A DNA stretch of 64,000 bases from Mycolicibacterium lacusdiani. GTDB lineage: Bacteria; Actinomycetota; Actinomycetes; Mycobacteriales; Mycobacteriaceae. Numbering within the stretch: the first letter of the stretch is position 1; every line of letters starts with the position of its first letter. The notes beneath the pieces are model-generated. The model saw only the letters and a program-made list of their open reading frames with translations. It was not told the origin of the DNA and did no database searches. Both the position numbers and the translations under genes were made by a program. The stretch spans positions 1 through 64,000 of the forward strand of contig NZ_JAKCFC010000009.1 of the NCBI RefSeq assembly GCF_021916785.1, written 5' to 3'. Below, one piece after another: positions 26,270 to 39,428 of the stretch.

Positions 26270-29200
26270 AGCTGCCGATCACCATCGACCCGCGTCGCCA
26301 CGACGCGGTGCTCTTCGATCTGGACGGTGCGCTGACCCGCGAGGTCCCGCTGTTCGGGGCGACGGTCGAGCTGGCCCGCAAGTTGGCGGACGTCGGCATC
26401 GCCGCGGCCGCCTATTCGTCGAGCCCGCAATGCCAGCAGGCGTTGAAGGCCGCCGGGGTCGACGACCTGTTCGAGGTATGCGTCGACGGAGTCGCAGGCG
26501 AACGCGGGACAACCGAGAAACCCGACCCCGCCGTACTCCTCGAGGCTACCCGTCAGCTCGGTGTCCGACCGCAGCGGTGTGTGGTCCTCGAGAACTCCGT
26601 TGCAGGCGTGGCGGCTGCCCGCGATGGCGGGTTTGCGTTGGTCATCGGCATCGACGCCACCGGACGCGCCGAGGAACTGGTCCGCCACGGGGCTGACGTC
26701 GTGCTCGCGGACTTCGACGACGTCGCCGTCCGTACCGGGGACAAGCGGATCTCGGAACTCCCGAATGCCCTGGCGTCCTATGGCCAGCTGATCGGGATCA
26801 CTACCGCACGCGAGTCGATGTTGTTCCTCGACTACGACGGCACCCTGTCCCCCATCGTCTCCGATCCAGCTGCGGCCATGCTCGTCGACGGCGCCGCCGA
26901 TGCGCTGAGGCACGTCTCCAAGGTGTGCCCGGTAGCCATCCTGAGCGGTCGCGACCTCGCAGACGTCCGCAGCCGGATCGACCTGCCGGGCATCTGGTAC
27001 GCCGGCAGCCACGGGTTCGAACTGACCGGACCGGACGGCACCGAGCACTGCAACGACGCGGCTGCGGCATTCGTCCCCGTCCTCGAGCACGCCGCCGCCG
27101 AACTGAGCGAATGCCTGGCTCGGATTCCCGGAGTGCGCGTCGAGCACAAGCGCTTTGCCGTCGCGATCCACTACCGCGAGGTGGAGCCGGACCGCGTCGG
27201 GGAGATCACATCGGCGGTGCATCACGTCGCCGCGCAGGCGGCCCTGCGCGTGACCAGCGGCCGAATGCTCGTCGAGCTGCGGCCAGACCTGGACTGGGAC
27301 AAGGGCACGACGCTGGCCTGGATCCGCGACCGCGTCGACGGGTCCGGCGCACTGCTTCCGATCTACATCGGCGACGACCTCACCGACGAGGACGCCTTCG
27401 ATGCCGTCCGGTTCGATGGCATCGGGATCATCGTCGGTCACCGCGAGGACGGCGACCGCAGGACGGCCGCCCACTTCTCACTGGAGAGTCCGGACCAGGT
27501 TCGGGAGTTCATGCAGCGCGGGTCCCAGTGGTTGGCCTACAAGAAGCAGGTGTCGGGCGAGGCCTGGAAATTCGTCTTCGACGGATACGATCCGCAGAAC
27601 GAGAAGCTGCGTGAGACGTTGTGCACGTTGGGAAATGGGTACTTCGCCACCCGGGGAGCCGCTCCCGAGTCGAAGGCCGGACAGGTGCACTACCCGGGCA
27701 CCTACGCCGCCGGGCTCTACAACCGGCTCGTCGACGACGTGTCAGGCACCGAGATCGACAACGAGAGCCTGGTCAACCTGCCGAACTGGCTGGCACTGAC
27801 CTTCCGGATCCAGGGTGGCGACTGGTTCGACCTGGACGACGTGATCGTGCTGTCCTACCGCCAGACGCTCGATCTTCGCGGCGCGGTGCTAGATCGGGCG
27901 GTTCGCTTCCGCGACACTGCAGGCCGGACGAGCACGGTGACACAGCGACGCTTCGTCGCGATGCACCTGCCCCACGTCGCCGCACTCGAGACTAGCGTCG
28001 TCGCCGAGGACTGGTCGGGGACGGTCGAGTTCCGCTCGACCGTCGACGGCAACGTGTCCAATTCTCTCGTGGAGCGGTACCGCGACCTCGCGTCCAACCA
28101 CCTCGGGTCTGCGGTCACCAGCGAACTGTCGCACGATTCAGTGCTGCTCACCGTTCAGACCACTCAGTCCCACGTTCCCGTTGCCATGGCCATGCGAAAT
28201 AGGCTGTGGCGCGACCGCGAACCCGTTCCTGCGGTGTTCCGGGTGTACGAGCAGGGTGCCGAGATCGGTCACGACATCGCGGTTGCGCTGTCGGTCGGTG
28301 AGTCGGTGTCGGTCGAGAAGGTCGTGACCATTTACACCGGCCGCGACGTGGCGACGTCCGAACCCGGCGTCGACGCCCGACGCTGGGTCGGCCGGCTCGG
28401 CCGGTTCGCTGAACTGCTCGATGGGCATCTGACCGCATGGACGCATCTGTGGGAGCGTCTGTCGATCGAATTCGACGACTTCACCGACGAACGGCGGGTC
28501 CTGCGCCTACACATGCTCCACCTGCTGCAGACGGTGTCGCCGAACACCCGTGACGTCGACGCCGGGGTGCCGGCCCGCGGACTGCACGGTGAGGCGTATC
28601 GCGGCCATATCTTCTGGGACGAGTTGTTCATCTTCCCGGTGCTGAATCTGCGGCTCCCGATGGTCACCCGATCGCTGCTGGGTTACCGCTACCGGCGATT
28701 GCCGGAGGCCAGGCACGCCGCGCGGGCGGCAGGCCATTCGGGCGCGATGTTTCCCTGGCAATCCGGCAGCGACGGCCGCGAGGAAAGCCAGCGGCTACAC
28801 CTCAATCCGCGCAGCGGCCACTGGAATCCGGACGCCAGCGCGCGCGCACACCACATCGGTCTCGCCGTCGCCTACAACGCGTGGAAGTTCTATCAGGTCA
28901 CCGGCGATCTCGCCTACCTGATCGACTACGGTGTCGAGCTGTTGGCCGAGATCGCGCGGTTCTTCGTCAGCCTGGCCACCTACGACCGGAAGCGCGAGCG
29001 CTTCGTCATCCGGGGTGTCATCGGGCCCGATGAATTCCATTCGGGCTACCCCGACGCTCCGTACGACGGGGTCGACAACAACGCCTACACCAACGTCATG
29101 GCCGTCTGGGTCATCATGCGCGCCATCGACGCACTGAACCTGGTGCCGCTGCCGAATCGCCTGGATCTCATGGAGACACTGGGACTGACCAGTGCCGAAC

Positions 29201-29943
29201 TCGAACACTGGGACGACGTCAGCCGACGGATGTTCGTCCCCTTCCACGACGGAGTCATCAGCCAGTTCGAGGGTTACGGCGATCTTGCAGAGTTGGACTG
29301 GGACCAGCTGCGCGGTCAGCACGGAAACATCCAACGGCTGGACCGCATCCTGGAGGCCGAGCACGATGACGTGAACCGCTACAAGGCGTCCAAGCAGGCC
29401 GACGCGCTGATGCTGCTCTACCTGCTCTCAGTCGACGAACTGCGTGAGCTGCTCGCCCGACTCGGTTATCGCATGACTCCGCAGCAGGTCCCGGAGATGG
29501 TCGACTACTACCTGGCCCGCACCTCGCACGGGTCGACGCTCAGCAGTGTCGTACACACCTGGGTGCTGGCCCGAGCCAATCGCGACCGGGCCATGGAGTT
29601 CTTCACCGAAGCGCTGAAGTCCGACGTGTCCGACATCCAGGGAGGCACCACGTCGGAGGGCATCCACCTGGCCGCCATGGCCGGAACCGTGGACCTCATG
29701 CAACGGTGCTTCACCGGTCTGGAGACCCGTTCCAACCGCATCATCTTGTCCCCGCACTGGCCGGAGACCCTTGGCGTGCTGGCGATACCGATCCACTACC
29801 GTGGCCTGCACCTGCATCTGCGTGTCAGCGGCAAGGGCGTGATCATCAGCGCGGAACCCCGCGATGCGGCGGGGATCGAAGTGGAGTGCCACGGCCAGGT
29901 CGTCGAACTGTTGCCCGGAACCACCGTCCGATTCCCCGGCTGA
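26266..29943 (+). CDS. otsB1: OtsB1-like fusion: HAD phosphatase + trehalose phosphatase + GH65
   Basis: A 1225-residue three-part protein resembling M. tuberculosis OtsB1 (Rv2006, a dormancy-regulon gene). Part 1 (about 1-170) is a beta-phosphoglucomutase-like HAD domain with FDLDGALT. Part 2 (about 180-430) is a trehalose-6-phosphate phosphatase domain with LFLDYDGTLS and YIGDDLTDEDAF. Part 3 (about 440-1225) is a glycoside hydrolase family 65 domain with the acid GPDEFHSGY and DNNAYTNVM. It could act on trehalose or a related disaccharide and its phosphate; which domains are active is not known. Its ATG overlaps the ppsA stop, and its own stop overlaps the next start by one base. Confidence 0.92.
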   Translation: MKLPITIDPRRHDAVLFDLDGALTREVPLFGATVELARKLADVGIAAAAYSSSPQCQQALKAAGVDDLFEVCVDGVAGERGTTEKPDPAVLLEATRQLGVRPQRCVVLENSVAGVAAARDGGFALVIGIDATGRAEELVRHGADVVLADFDDVAVRTGDKRISELPNALASYGQLIGITTARESMLFLDYDGTLSPIVSDPAAAMLVDGAADALRHVSKVCPVAILSGRDLADVRSRIDLPGIWYAGSHGFELTGPDGTEHCNDAAAAFVPVLEHAAAELSECLARIPGVRVEHKRFAVAIHYREVEPDRVGEITSAVHHVAAQAALRVTSGRMLVELRPDLDWDKGTTLAWIRDRVDGSGALLPIYIGDDLTDEDAFDAVRFDGIGIIVGHREDGDRRTAAHFSLESPDQVREFMQRGSQWLAYKKQVSGEAWKFVFDGYDPQNEKLRETLCTLGNGYFATRGAAPESKAGQVHYPGTYAAGLYNRLVDDVSGTEIDNESLVNLPNWLALTFRIQGGDWFDLDDVIVLSYRQTLDLRGAVLDRAVRFRDTAGRTSTVTQRRFVAMHLPHVAALETSVVAEDWSGTVEFRSTVDGNVSNSLVERYRDLASNHLGSAVTSELSHDSVLLTVQTTQSHVPVAMAMRNRLWRDREPVPAVFRVYEQGAEIGHDIAVALSVGESVSVEKVVTIYTGRDVATSEPGVDARRWVGRLGRFAELLDGHLTAWTHLWERLSIEFDDFTDERRVLRLHMLHLLQTVSPNTRDVDAGVPARGLHGEAYRGHIFWDELFIFPVLNLRLPMVTRSLLGYRYRRLPEARHAARAAGHSGAMFPWQSGSDGREESQRLHLNPRSGHWNPDASARAHHIGLAVAYNAWKFYQVTGDLAYLIDYGVELLAEIARFFVSLATYDRKRERFVIRGVIGPDEFHSGYPDAPYDGVDNNAYTNVMAVWVIMRAIDALNLVPLPNRLDLMETLGLTSAELEHWDDVSRRMFVPFHDGVISQFEGYGDLAELDWDQLRGQHGNIQRLDRILEAEHDDVNRYKASKQADALMLLYLLSVDELRELLARLGYRMTPQQVPEMVDYYLARTSHGSTLSSVVHTWVLARANRDRAMEFFTEALKSDVSDIQGGTTSEGIHLAAMAGTVDLMQRCFTGLETRSNRIILSPHWPETLGVLAIPIHYRGLHLHLRVSGKGVIISAEPRDAAGIEVECHGQVVELLPGTTVRFPG

Positions 29944-31570
29944 TGGCCGACTCCGCAGACGTGACACCGCTCGCCGACTTGAGCGACGCGCATGCGTCGG
30001 CTGGTCCGGTACGCGAACACCGGCCCGTCTACGTCGACTTGCTGCCGCCCTGCAATGCCGGTTGCCCCGCCGGAGAGAACATCCAGGCCTGGCTGGCCCA
30101 CGCCACCGCAGGGCGCCACGAAGCCGCGTGGCGGCAGCTCGTCGCGGACAACCCCTTCGCCGCCATCCACGGTCGGGTGTGCTACCACCCGTGTGAAACC
30201 GTCTGCAACCGCGTCAATCTGGACAGCGCCGTGTCGATCCATTCGGTCGAGCGGTTCCTCGGCGACCTCGCCCGGGAACGCGGCTGGGCCTTCGAACCAC
30301 CACCTGCCCGCACCGGTCATCGGGTTCTGGTCGTCGGCGCGGGACCCAGTGGCCTCTCCGCCGCCTACCATCTGGCGCGGCGCGGCCACGAAGTCGAGAT
30401 CCGCGATGCCGGAGCCGGACCCGGCGGCATGATGCGGTACGGCATACCGACCTACCGGCTTCCCAGGGACGTGCTCGACGACGAAGTGAACCGGGTCGCA
30501 GCGATGGGCGTGCGCGTGACGTGTGATCATCGCGTCGACGACCTGGCGGCCGAACGGGACGAGGGCGGTTTCGACGCGGTATTCGTGGCCGTCGGCGCGC
30601 ACCTGGCCAAACGCGTCGACATCCCGGCCCGGGACGCAGGCGTGATGATGGACGCGGTGTCCTTCCTGCGCAGCGTCGCCTCCGGCGAGAAACCGGTGAT
30701 CGGCTGTCATGTCGCGGTCTACGGTGGCGGAGACACCGCGATGGACGCTGCCCGAGTGGCTCGCCGCCTCGGCGCCGAAGACGCGGTGATCGTCTACCGG
30801 CGCACTCGCGATCAGATGCCCGCACACGCCGAGGAAGCGCAGGACGCCGAACGCGAAGGCGTACGAATCAATTGGCTGCGGACGGTCACCGCGTTCGACG
30901 GACCCGAAATCCAGGTCGAGATCATGGAACTCGACGATTCGGGCCAGCCACGGCCGACGGGACGCTTCGAGACGCTGGCTGCCGACACGCTGATCATGGC
31001 CCTGGGCCAGAAGACGGAGTCGGCATTCATGCGGACGCTGCCCGGGGTCGAGTTCCATGCCGACGGCAGCGTGCGGGTATCGGAATCCCTGATGACCGGC
31101 TGCCCTGGAGTCTTCGCCGGTGGCGACATGGTGCCCAGCGAGCGCACCGTGACCGTCGCCGTGGGCCACGGCAAGAAGGCGGCCGGTCACATCGACGCCT
31201 GGCTGCGCGGGACGCAGGTCGAACGGCCACCGAAACACCCGACCGTGACGTTCGACGCCCTGCACCTCTGGTACTTCGGTGACACCGCCCAACGTCGACA
31301 GCCCGAACTGACGGCCGCGACCCGGGTGCAGAGCTTCGAGGAAGTGGTCGGCGGTCTGTCGCCCGAGGAGGCGGCCTACGAGGCCGGACGCTGCCTGTCC
31401 TGCGGAAACTGCTTCGAATGTGACGGCTGCCTCGGCGCCTGCCCCGAGGCAGCTGTGATCAAACTTGGTGTGGGACAGCGGTATCGGTTCGACTACGACA
31501 CGTGCACGGGATGTGGCGTCTGCGCCGATCAGTGCCCGGTGCATGCCATCGACATGTTTCCGGAGCCAAC

Positions 31571-31574
<4 letters not shown>
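29943..31574 (+). CDS. NAD(P)H-dependent oxidoreductase (GltD-like) with C-terminal 2x[4Fe-4S] ferredoxin domain
   Basis: A 543-residue flavoprotein. The N-terminus holds the Fe-S motif of glutamate synthase small subunit-like proteins (CNAGCPAGENIQ, CYHPCETVCNR). Then come a FAD site (VLVVGAGPSGLSAAYHLARR), an NAD(P) site (VAVYGGGDTAMDAARVARRLG) and GVFAGGDMV. The C-terminus has two cluster motifs, CFECDGCLGACP and CTGCGVCADQCP. It starts at 29943 within the otsB1 stop and overlaps nifJ by 4 bases. It most likely exchanges electrons between ferredoxin or NifJ and NAD(P)H. Glutamate synthase itself is unlikely, as no large subunit is present. Confidence 0.85.
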
Positions 31575-35139
<3,565 letters not shown>

Positions 35140-35143
<4 letters not shown>

Positions 35144-36153
35144 TGGAACTGTCCACCCGCTACATGGGCCGCAACCTACGCAATCCGCTGGTCGCATCGG
35201 CCTCGCCGCTGTCGAGCGACCTCGACGGTGTCCGGCGCCTCGCTGACGCCGGAGTCGGTGCCGTGGTGCTGTATTCGCTGTTCGAAGAGCAACTTCGCCG
35301 CGAAGCCGACGAGAACGCGCGACTGGCGGCCGCAGGCACGGAGAGCTTCGCCGAGTCGCTGTCGTACTTCCCGGGCACCGCAGGAACCGACCATGGCCCG
35401 CGCCGATACCTGAACCTGCTCGAACGCGCGGTCGACGCCGTCCCGGTCCCCGTGATCGCGAGCATCAACGGCAGCACGCCGGGCAGCTGGGCCGGCTACG
35501 CCCGGTCGATGCAGGATTGCGGCGCGGCCGCGATCGAACTGAACATCTACTACCTGCCCGGTGATTCACACGCCTCCGGACGCGACGTGGAGCAGCGTCA
35601 CTTCGACATCCTGGCCGGTGTCAAGGCTGCGGTCAGCGTGCCCGTGGCGGTGAAGCTCAGCCCATTCTTCAGTGCCACGGCCGAGATGGCCCGCCGTCTC
35701 GATCTGGCCGGTGCGGACGGATTGGTGCTGTTCAACCGATTCCTGCAGCCCGACATCGACATCGAGACACTGTCCGTCGCACCCGGAACGTCGTTGTCAC
35801 GGTCGGGTGAGGCGCGTCTGCCGATGACCTGGATTGCCCTGCTGCACGGCCGGATCGACGCGTCGCTGGCCGCGACGACAGGTGTCGAGGGCTCCAAGGA
35901 ACTGATCAAGTACTTGCTGGCCGGCGCGGACGTCGTGATGACGGCGTCAGCGCTTCTGCGGCACGGCCCCGACTACGCCGCCGTCATGCTCGACGGACTG
36001 TCCCGATGGATGCGGCACCAGGGATACGACTCGGTCGACGAATTCCGCGGACTGCTCGCCGTCCCGATCGGTGCCGACGAGGCCGAACACGGGCGCGGAG
36101 GCTACGTCGACATGCTGCGGCGGGCCAACAGCGCCGATACCGGGTGGTGGTGA
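35140..36153 (+). CDS. dihydroorotate dehydrogenase-like protein
   Basis: A 337-residue flavin-dependent TIM-barrel protein of the dihydroorotate dehydrogenase type. It starts MMELSTRYMGRNLRNPLV; two tandem ATGs at 35140 and 35143 are possible. Barrel motifs include AIELNIYYLPGD, VPVAVKLSPFFS and GADVVMTASALLRHGP. It is unlikely to be PyrD, because it closes an operon with nifJ and lacks pyrimidine gene neighbours. Similar proteins accompany NifJ elsewhere, but the substrate is unknown. It ends 16 bases from the convergent hydrogenase operon. Confidence 0.82.
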
Positions 36154-36169
36154 GACGGTCCGGCTGGCG

Positions 36170-36616
36170 CTACGAGAATCGTGCCGTCGCGTCATCGAGG
36201 TTGCGCTGCGCCGCGACGGTCAACCCCAGTTCGAGTTCGAACTCGAACCCCCTGATCGCCAGGACGTGCGACTCCGGTAGACGGTCGAAGCACTGCTGAC
36301 TGGTCGCCATGAGGGCGGGGACCGAGATGGCGTGCGACGTAAAGGTGAAGTCCATCTTCGGCTCCGGGCGATACAACGTGAACGACGTGACGGCAACGTC
36401 TTGGGTGGCGTCGACGAACAGTACCCGTCGTTTGGTGCTGATCAGCTCCGAGTCCTCCAGCAAGAGTTGATAATTACGCCGGATCTCCGCCCTGGGGCAG
36501 CGGCCCTGCGCCTCGAGCCAGTCGACGAAGGCCCAACCCAGGCCGTCATCCTGCCTGCCCACATTGCCGACGCCGTAGATCAGGCAGGACTCGTCGTCGA
36601 ACACGTCGAGGTTCAC
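36170..36616 (-). CDS. hoxW: [NiFe] hydrogenase maturation protease (HoxW-like)
   Basis: A 148-residue endopeptidase that trims the C-terminus of the hydrogenase large subunit after nickel insertion. The family signature GVGNVGRQDDGLGWA carries the first metal-binding acidic residue. FVDATQ and FTSHAISVPALM supply the second aspartate and the histidine. The length fits the family (about 150-165). The start overlaps the hoxH stop by 4 bases, placing it last in the operon. Other maturation genes (hyp) are not in this window. Confidence 0.88.
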   Translation of the reverse strand: MNLDVFDDESCLIYGVGNVGRQDDGLGWAFVDWLEAQGRCPRAEIRRNYQLLLEDSELISTKRRVLFVDATQDVAVTSFTLYRPEPKMDFTFTSHAISVPALMATSQQCFDRLPESHVLAIRGFEFELELGLTVAAQRNLDDATARFS

Positions 36617-38082
36617 GATCTGACGCGTTCCTCGATCACGTTTCCCGCCGGATCGCGGATGGTCACGATCAACGGCATCTGCCCGAGGGCGTGCGTCGCG
36701 CAGCTCAGGCAGGGGTCGAACGCTCGGATTCCGACTTCGATCGCATTCATCATCGCTTCGGTGATGTCACCGTGCCCCACCAGGTAGTCCTGCGCCACCG
36801 CGCGCACCGTGCGGTTCAGGACCTCGTTGTTCTGCGTCGTGGCCACGATGAGGTTCGCGAACGTGATGTCACCGTCGGCGCCGGCCCGGTAGTGGTGCAG
36901 CAACGTCCCCCGGGGAGCCTCCACGACGCCGACGCCCTCACCGACCCAGGCGCCGGGGGCTGGTGCGGCGATCAGGTCGTCGTTCTGCAGGTCGGGATCG
37001 CGCAGCAACTCCTCGATCAGCTCCGCGGCATGGAGTACCTCGATCGTCCGAGCCCAATTGGTATGCAAGGTCATGTTGTTGGGCACACCGCCGGTATAGG
37101 CGTGGAAGCGCTCCAGGGCCTCCTGGGCCAATGGAGTGGACAGTGAGTTCGTCACGTTCATGCGGGCGAGTGGGCCCACCCGGACCGAGCCGTGCTCTCT
37201 ACCGAGCGCCTTGAGGAAGGGGAACTTCATGTAACTCCACTCTTCGACAGCCTCCGAGAAGTGATCCAGATAGTCGTGGTAGTCGAATTCCCGGACGATG
37301 CGCTTGTTCTCGTCGACTATGCGCAGCACGCCGTGGTAGTAGTCAACGTTGCCGTCGACGTCGACCAGAGACATGTTGAGCGCCGGAACGTTCGCGAAAC
37401 CGTCCACCGCACTTCGGCTCTTCTCGTGGAACTCTTCGAATAGACGGAGACCGTCCCGTGCGTAGTCGAGAACCTCTTCGATGGACGGGAGTCCCTCCTC
37501 CCCGTTCAGGAGTCGGTCACATTCCGCGCGGCTCAGGTTCTTGTCGACGCCTCCTGGCACCGAGCTGATGCCGTGCATTCTCCTGCCGAAGACCGTCTTG
37601 ATGACCTCCTGCCCCCACTTGCGCAGCATGATCACCCGTCGCATCAACGCCGGATCGGCCTCGATGAGCCCGACGAGGTTGCGCTGCTCTGGCGCGGCAT
37701 CCATCCCGAACATCATCTCGGGGACGACCAGATAGAAGTACGCCGTCACATGGGATTGCAGCATCTGCGCGTAATGGCCGAGACGGCGAATCTTCTCGGC
37801 CGTCCGCGTCAATCCGGTCCCAGCTTCCCCGCCGACGCCGATCATGTCGTCGAGCACCTTGGCGCCACACAGATGGTGACTGACGAAGCAGATGCCGCAG
37901 ATTCGTTGCATCAGCACCGGTGCCTCCCAGAAGGGATGGCCTTGGATGAACTTCTCGAATCCGCGAAATTCGACGACGTGCAACCTCGCGTCGACGACGT
38001 TGCCGTCATCGTCGAGGTTGACGGTCACCTTGCCGTGCCCCTCGATGCGGGTGACGGGGTCGATGACGATCTTTTGACTCAA
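36613..38082 (-). CDS. hoxH: NAD-reducing [NiFe] hydrogenase large subunit
   Basis: A 489-residue catalytic subunit. The Ni-Fe ligands are in RICGICFVSHH (N-terminal motif) and DPCLSCATH (C-terminal motif). A further 25 or so residues follow the last histidine, the stretch removed by the maturation protease encoded next. It forms the hydrogenase module with HoxY and transfers electrons from H2 towards NAD through HoxFU. The partners point to group 3d rather than to the group 3b Hyh enzyme. It starts 15 bases after hoxY. Confidence 0.93.
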   Translation of the reverse strand: MSQKIVIDPVTRIEGHGKVTVNLDDDGNVVDARLHVVEFRGFEKFIQGHPFWEAPVLMQRICGICFVSHHLCGAKVLDDMIGVGGEAGTGLTRTAEKIRRLGHYAQMLQSHVTAYFYLVVPEMMFGMDAAPEQRNLVGLIEADPALMRRVIMLRKWGQEVIKTVFGRRMHGISSVPGGVDKNLSRAECDRLLNGEEGLPSIEEVLDYARDGLRLFEEFHEKSRSAVDGFANVPALNMSLVDVDGNVDYYHGVLRIVDENKRIVREFDYHDYLDHFSEAVEEWSYMKFPFLKALGREHGSVRVGPLARMNVTNSLSTPLAQEALERFHAYTGGVPNNMTLHTNWARTIEVLHAAELIEELLRDPDLQNDDLIAAPAPGAWVGEGVGVVEAPRGTLLHHYRAGADGDITFANLIVATTQNNEVLNRTVRAVAQDYLVGHGDITEAMMNAIEVGIRAFDPCLSCATHALGQMPLIVTIRDPAGNVIEERVRS

Positions 38083-38097
38083 AGGACGCCTCCGGAA

Positions 38098-38715
38098 TCA
38101 GTCGTAGTGGTTCAGCGAACGGGGCAGCGCCACGGGCCGGCCGTGAATCAGATCGTCGAGCACCGCGAAGATGGCATCGGCGTCCGGCGGACAACCGGGA
38201 ATGAAGTAGTCCATCTCGACCACTTCGTGGCACGGGTGGACCTTGGTGGTGAGTCGCGGGATGTCCGGGTGAAAGGGGATCACGGGCGCGGCACCCGCAA
38301 CGGCGGTCGGTGAGTCGACGTACGCCTCGGCAAGACAGTCCTTCAACTCGAACACGTTGCGCATCGCCGGGACACCGCCCCAGACGGCGCATGCTCCGAC
38401 GGAGATCAGGACGTCGCAGTTGTCCCGGAAGTGGCGCAGCGTCTCGATGTTGTCCTCGTTCGCCACGCCGCCTTCGATGAAGCCGATCGCGCACCGTTCG
38501 GTGATTCTCTTGATGTCGGTGAGCGAGGACCGCAGGATGGTGATCTCCGTCAGTAGCGGCAGTATCCGCTCGTCCATGTCGAGAAACGACAGTGTGCACC
38601 CCCAACAGCCGCACAGCCCGATCATCGCCACCTTGACCTTGCCGTCGCGACCGGAGGACGTCACGGGATCCACTGCCGTCGTGGGCAGTTCGTCCGACCT
38701 CACCTCGTCGGTCAC
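38098..38715 (-). CDS. hoxY: NAD-reducing hydrogenase small subunit
   Basis: A 205-residue small subunit carrying the proximal [4Fe-4S] cluster. Cysteines are seen in LCGCWGCTLS, SVGACAVWGG, VHPCHE and PGCPPDAD. The short length without a signal peptide or extra C-terminal cluster domain is typical of cytoplasmic HoxY. Its start overlaps the hoxU stop by 4 bases. Confidence 0.92.
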   Translation of the reverse strand: MTDEVRSDELPTTAVDPVTSSGRDGKVKVAMIGLCGCWGCTLSFLDMDERILPLLTEITILRSSLTDIKRITERCAIGFIEGGVANEDNIETLRHFRDNCDVLISVGACAVWGGVPAMRNVFELKDCLAEAYVDSPTAVAGAAPVIPFHPDIPRLTTKVHPCHEVVEMDYFIPGCPPDADAIFAVLDDLIHGRPVALPRSLNHYD

Positions 38716-39428
38716 GGTGCGCCCGATCCATTCGTCTGGTCGAGCGCACGGTCGCGGACCGAGTGCACTTCGTACTTGCGGCGCCCGATCGGCACGTCGT
38801 AACCGACCCGCTTCTCGAGGATGGCCCCGACCGGGCAGATCTCGACGGCGTAGCGGACCTGTTCGATCGGCATGGCGTCGGCGCGTTCGGTATCGACTTC
38901 GATGCGTGATTCGCTGCCGCGGTGGCTGATGCTGAAGATCTTGTCGCCCGTGGTCTCGTCGCGGACGAAGTCCACGCAGCGTTGGCAGAAGATGCAGCGG
39001 TCCCGCTCCAGCCAGATGCGTTCCGACGCATGGTCTCGCTCACGCTGCGGGAACCGGTACGGGAAGCGTGACACCAGCATGTCCACCTCGTACCCGACCG
39101 CCTGAAGTGTGCAGCGACCACTCTTCTCACAGCTCGGACAGTTGTGGTTGCCTTCGGCGAACAGCAGCTCTACCAGAGCCTTCCGCATGTCAGTCGTCTC
39201 CGGCTCGTCGACCTCGACCGTCATGCCGCCGCGGACGCGGACCGTACACGCCGCGACCACGGCGCCGTCCACCTTCACCGAACACACCCGGCACGTCCCG
39301 AGGCATGGCTTGCCACGCAGGTAGCACAGGGTCGGGATGTACACACCTGCGTCCGCGGCGACGTCGACCAGAACTCCGCCCTCCTCTGCCGCCACCGATA
39401 CCCCGTCGATCTCGATCGAGATGCTCAT
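38712..39428 (-). CDS. hoxU: diaphorase small subunit, NuoG-N-terminal-like Fe-S protein
   Basis: A 238-residue electron-transfer subunit. An N-terminal [2Fe-2S] domain has CYLRGKPCLGTCRVCSV; a His/Cys cluster motif lies at GNHNCPSCEKSGRC; and a [4Fe-4S] motif at CIFCQRCVDFV with a later ICPVGAI. The start MSISIEIDGV overlaps the hoxF stop by 4 bases. It carries electrons between HoxY and HoxF. Confidence 0.92.
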   Translation of the reverse strand: MSISIEIDGVSVAAEEGGVLVDVAADAGVYIPTLCYLRGKPCLGTCRVCSVKVDGAVVAACTVRVRGGMTVEVDEPETTDMRKALVELLFAEGNHNCPSCEKSGRCTLQAVGYEVDMLVSRFPYRFPQRERDHASERIWLERDRCIFCQRCVDFVRDETTGDKIFSISHRGSESRIEVDTERADAMPIEQVRYAVEICPVGAILEKRVGYDVPIGRRKYEVHSVRDRALDQTNGSGAP

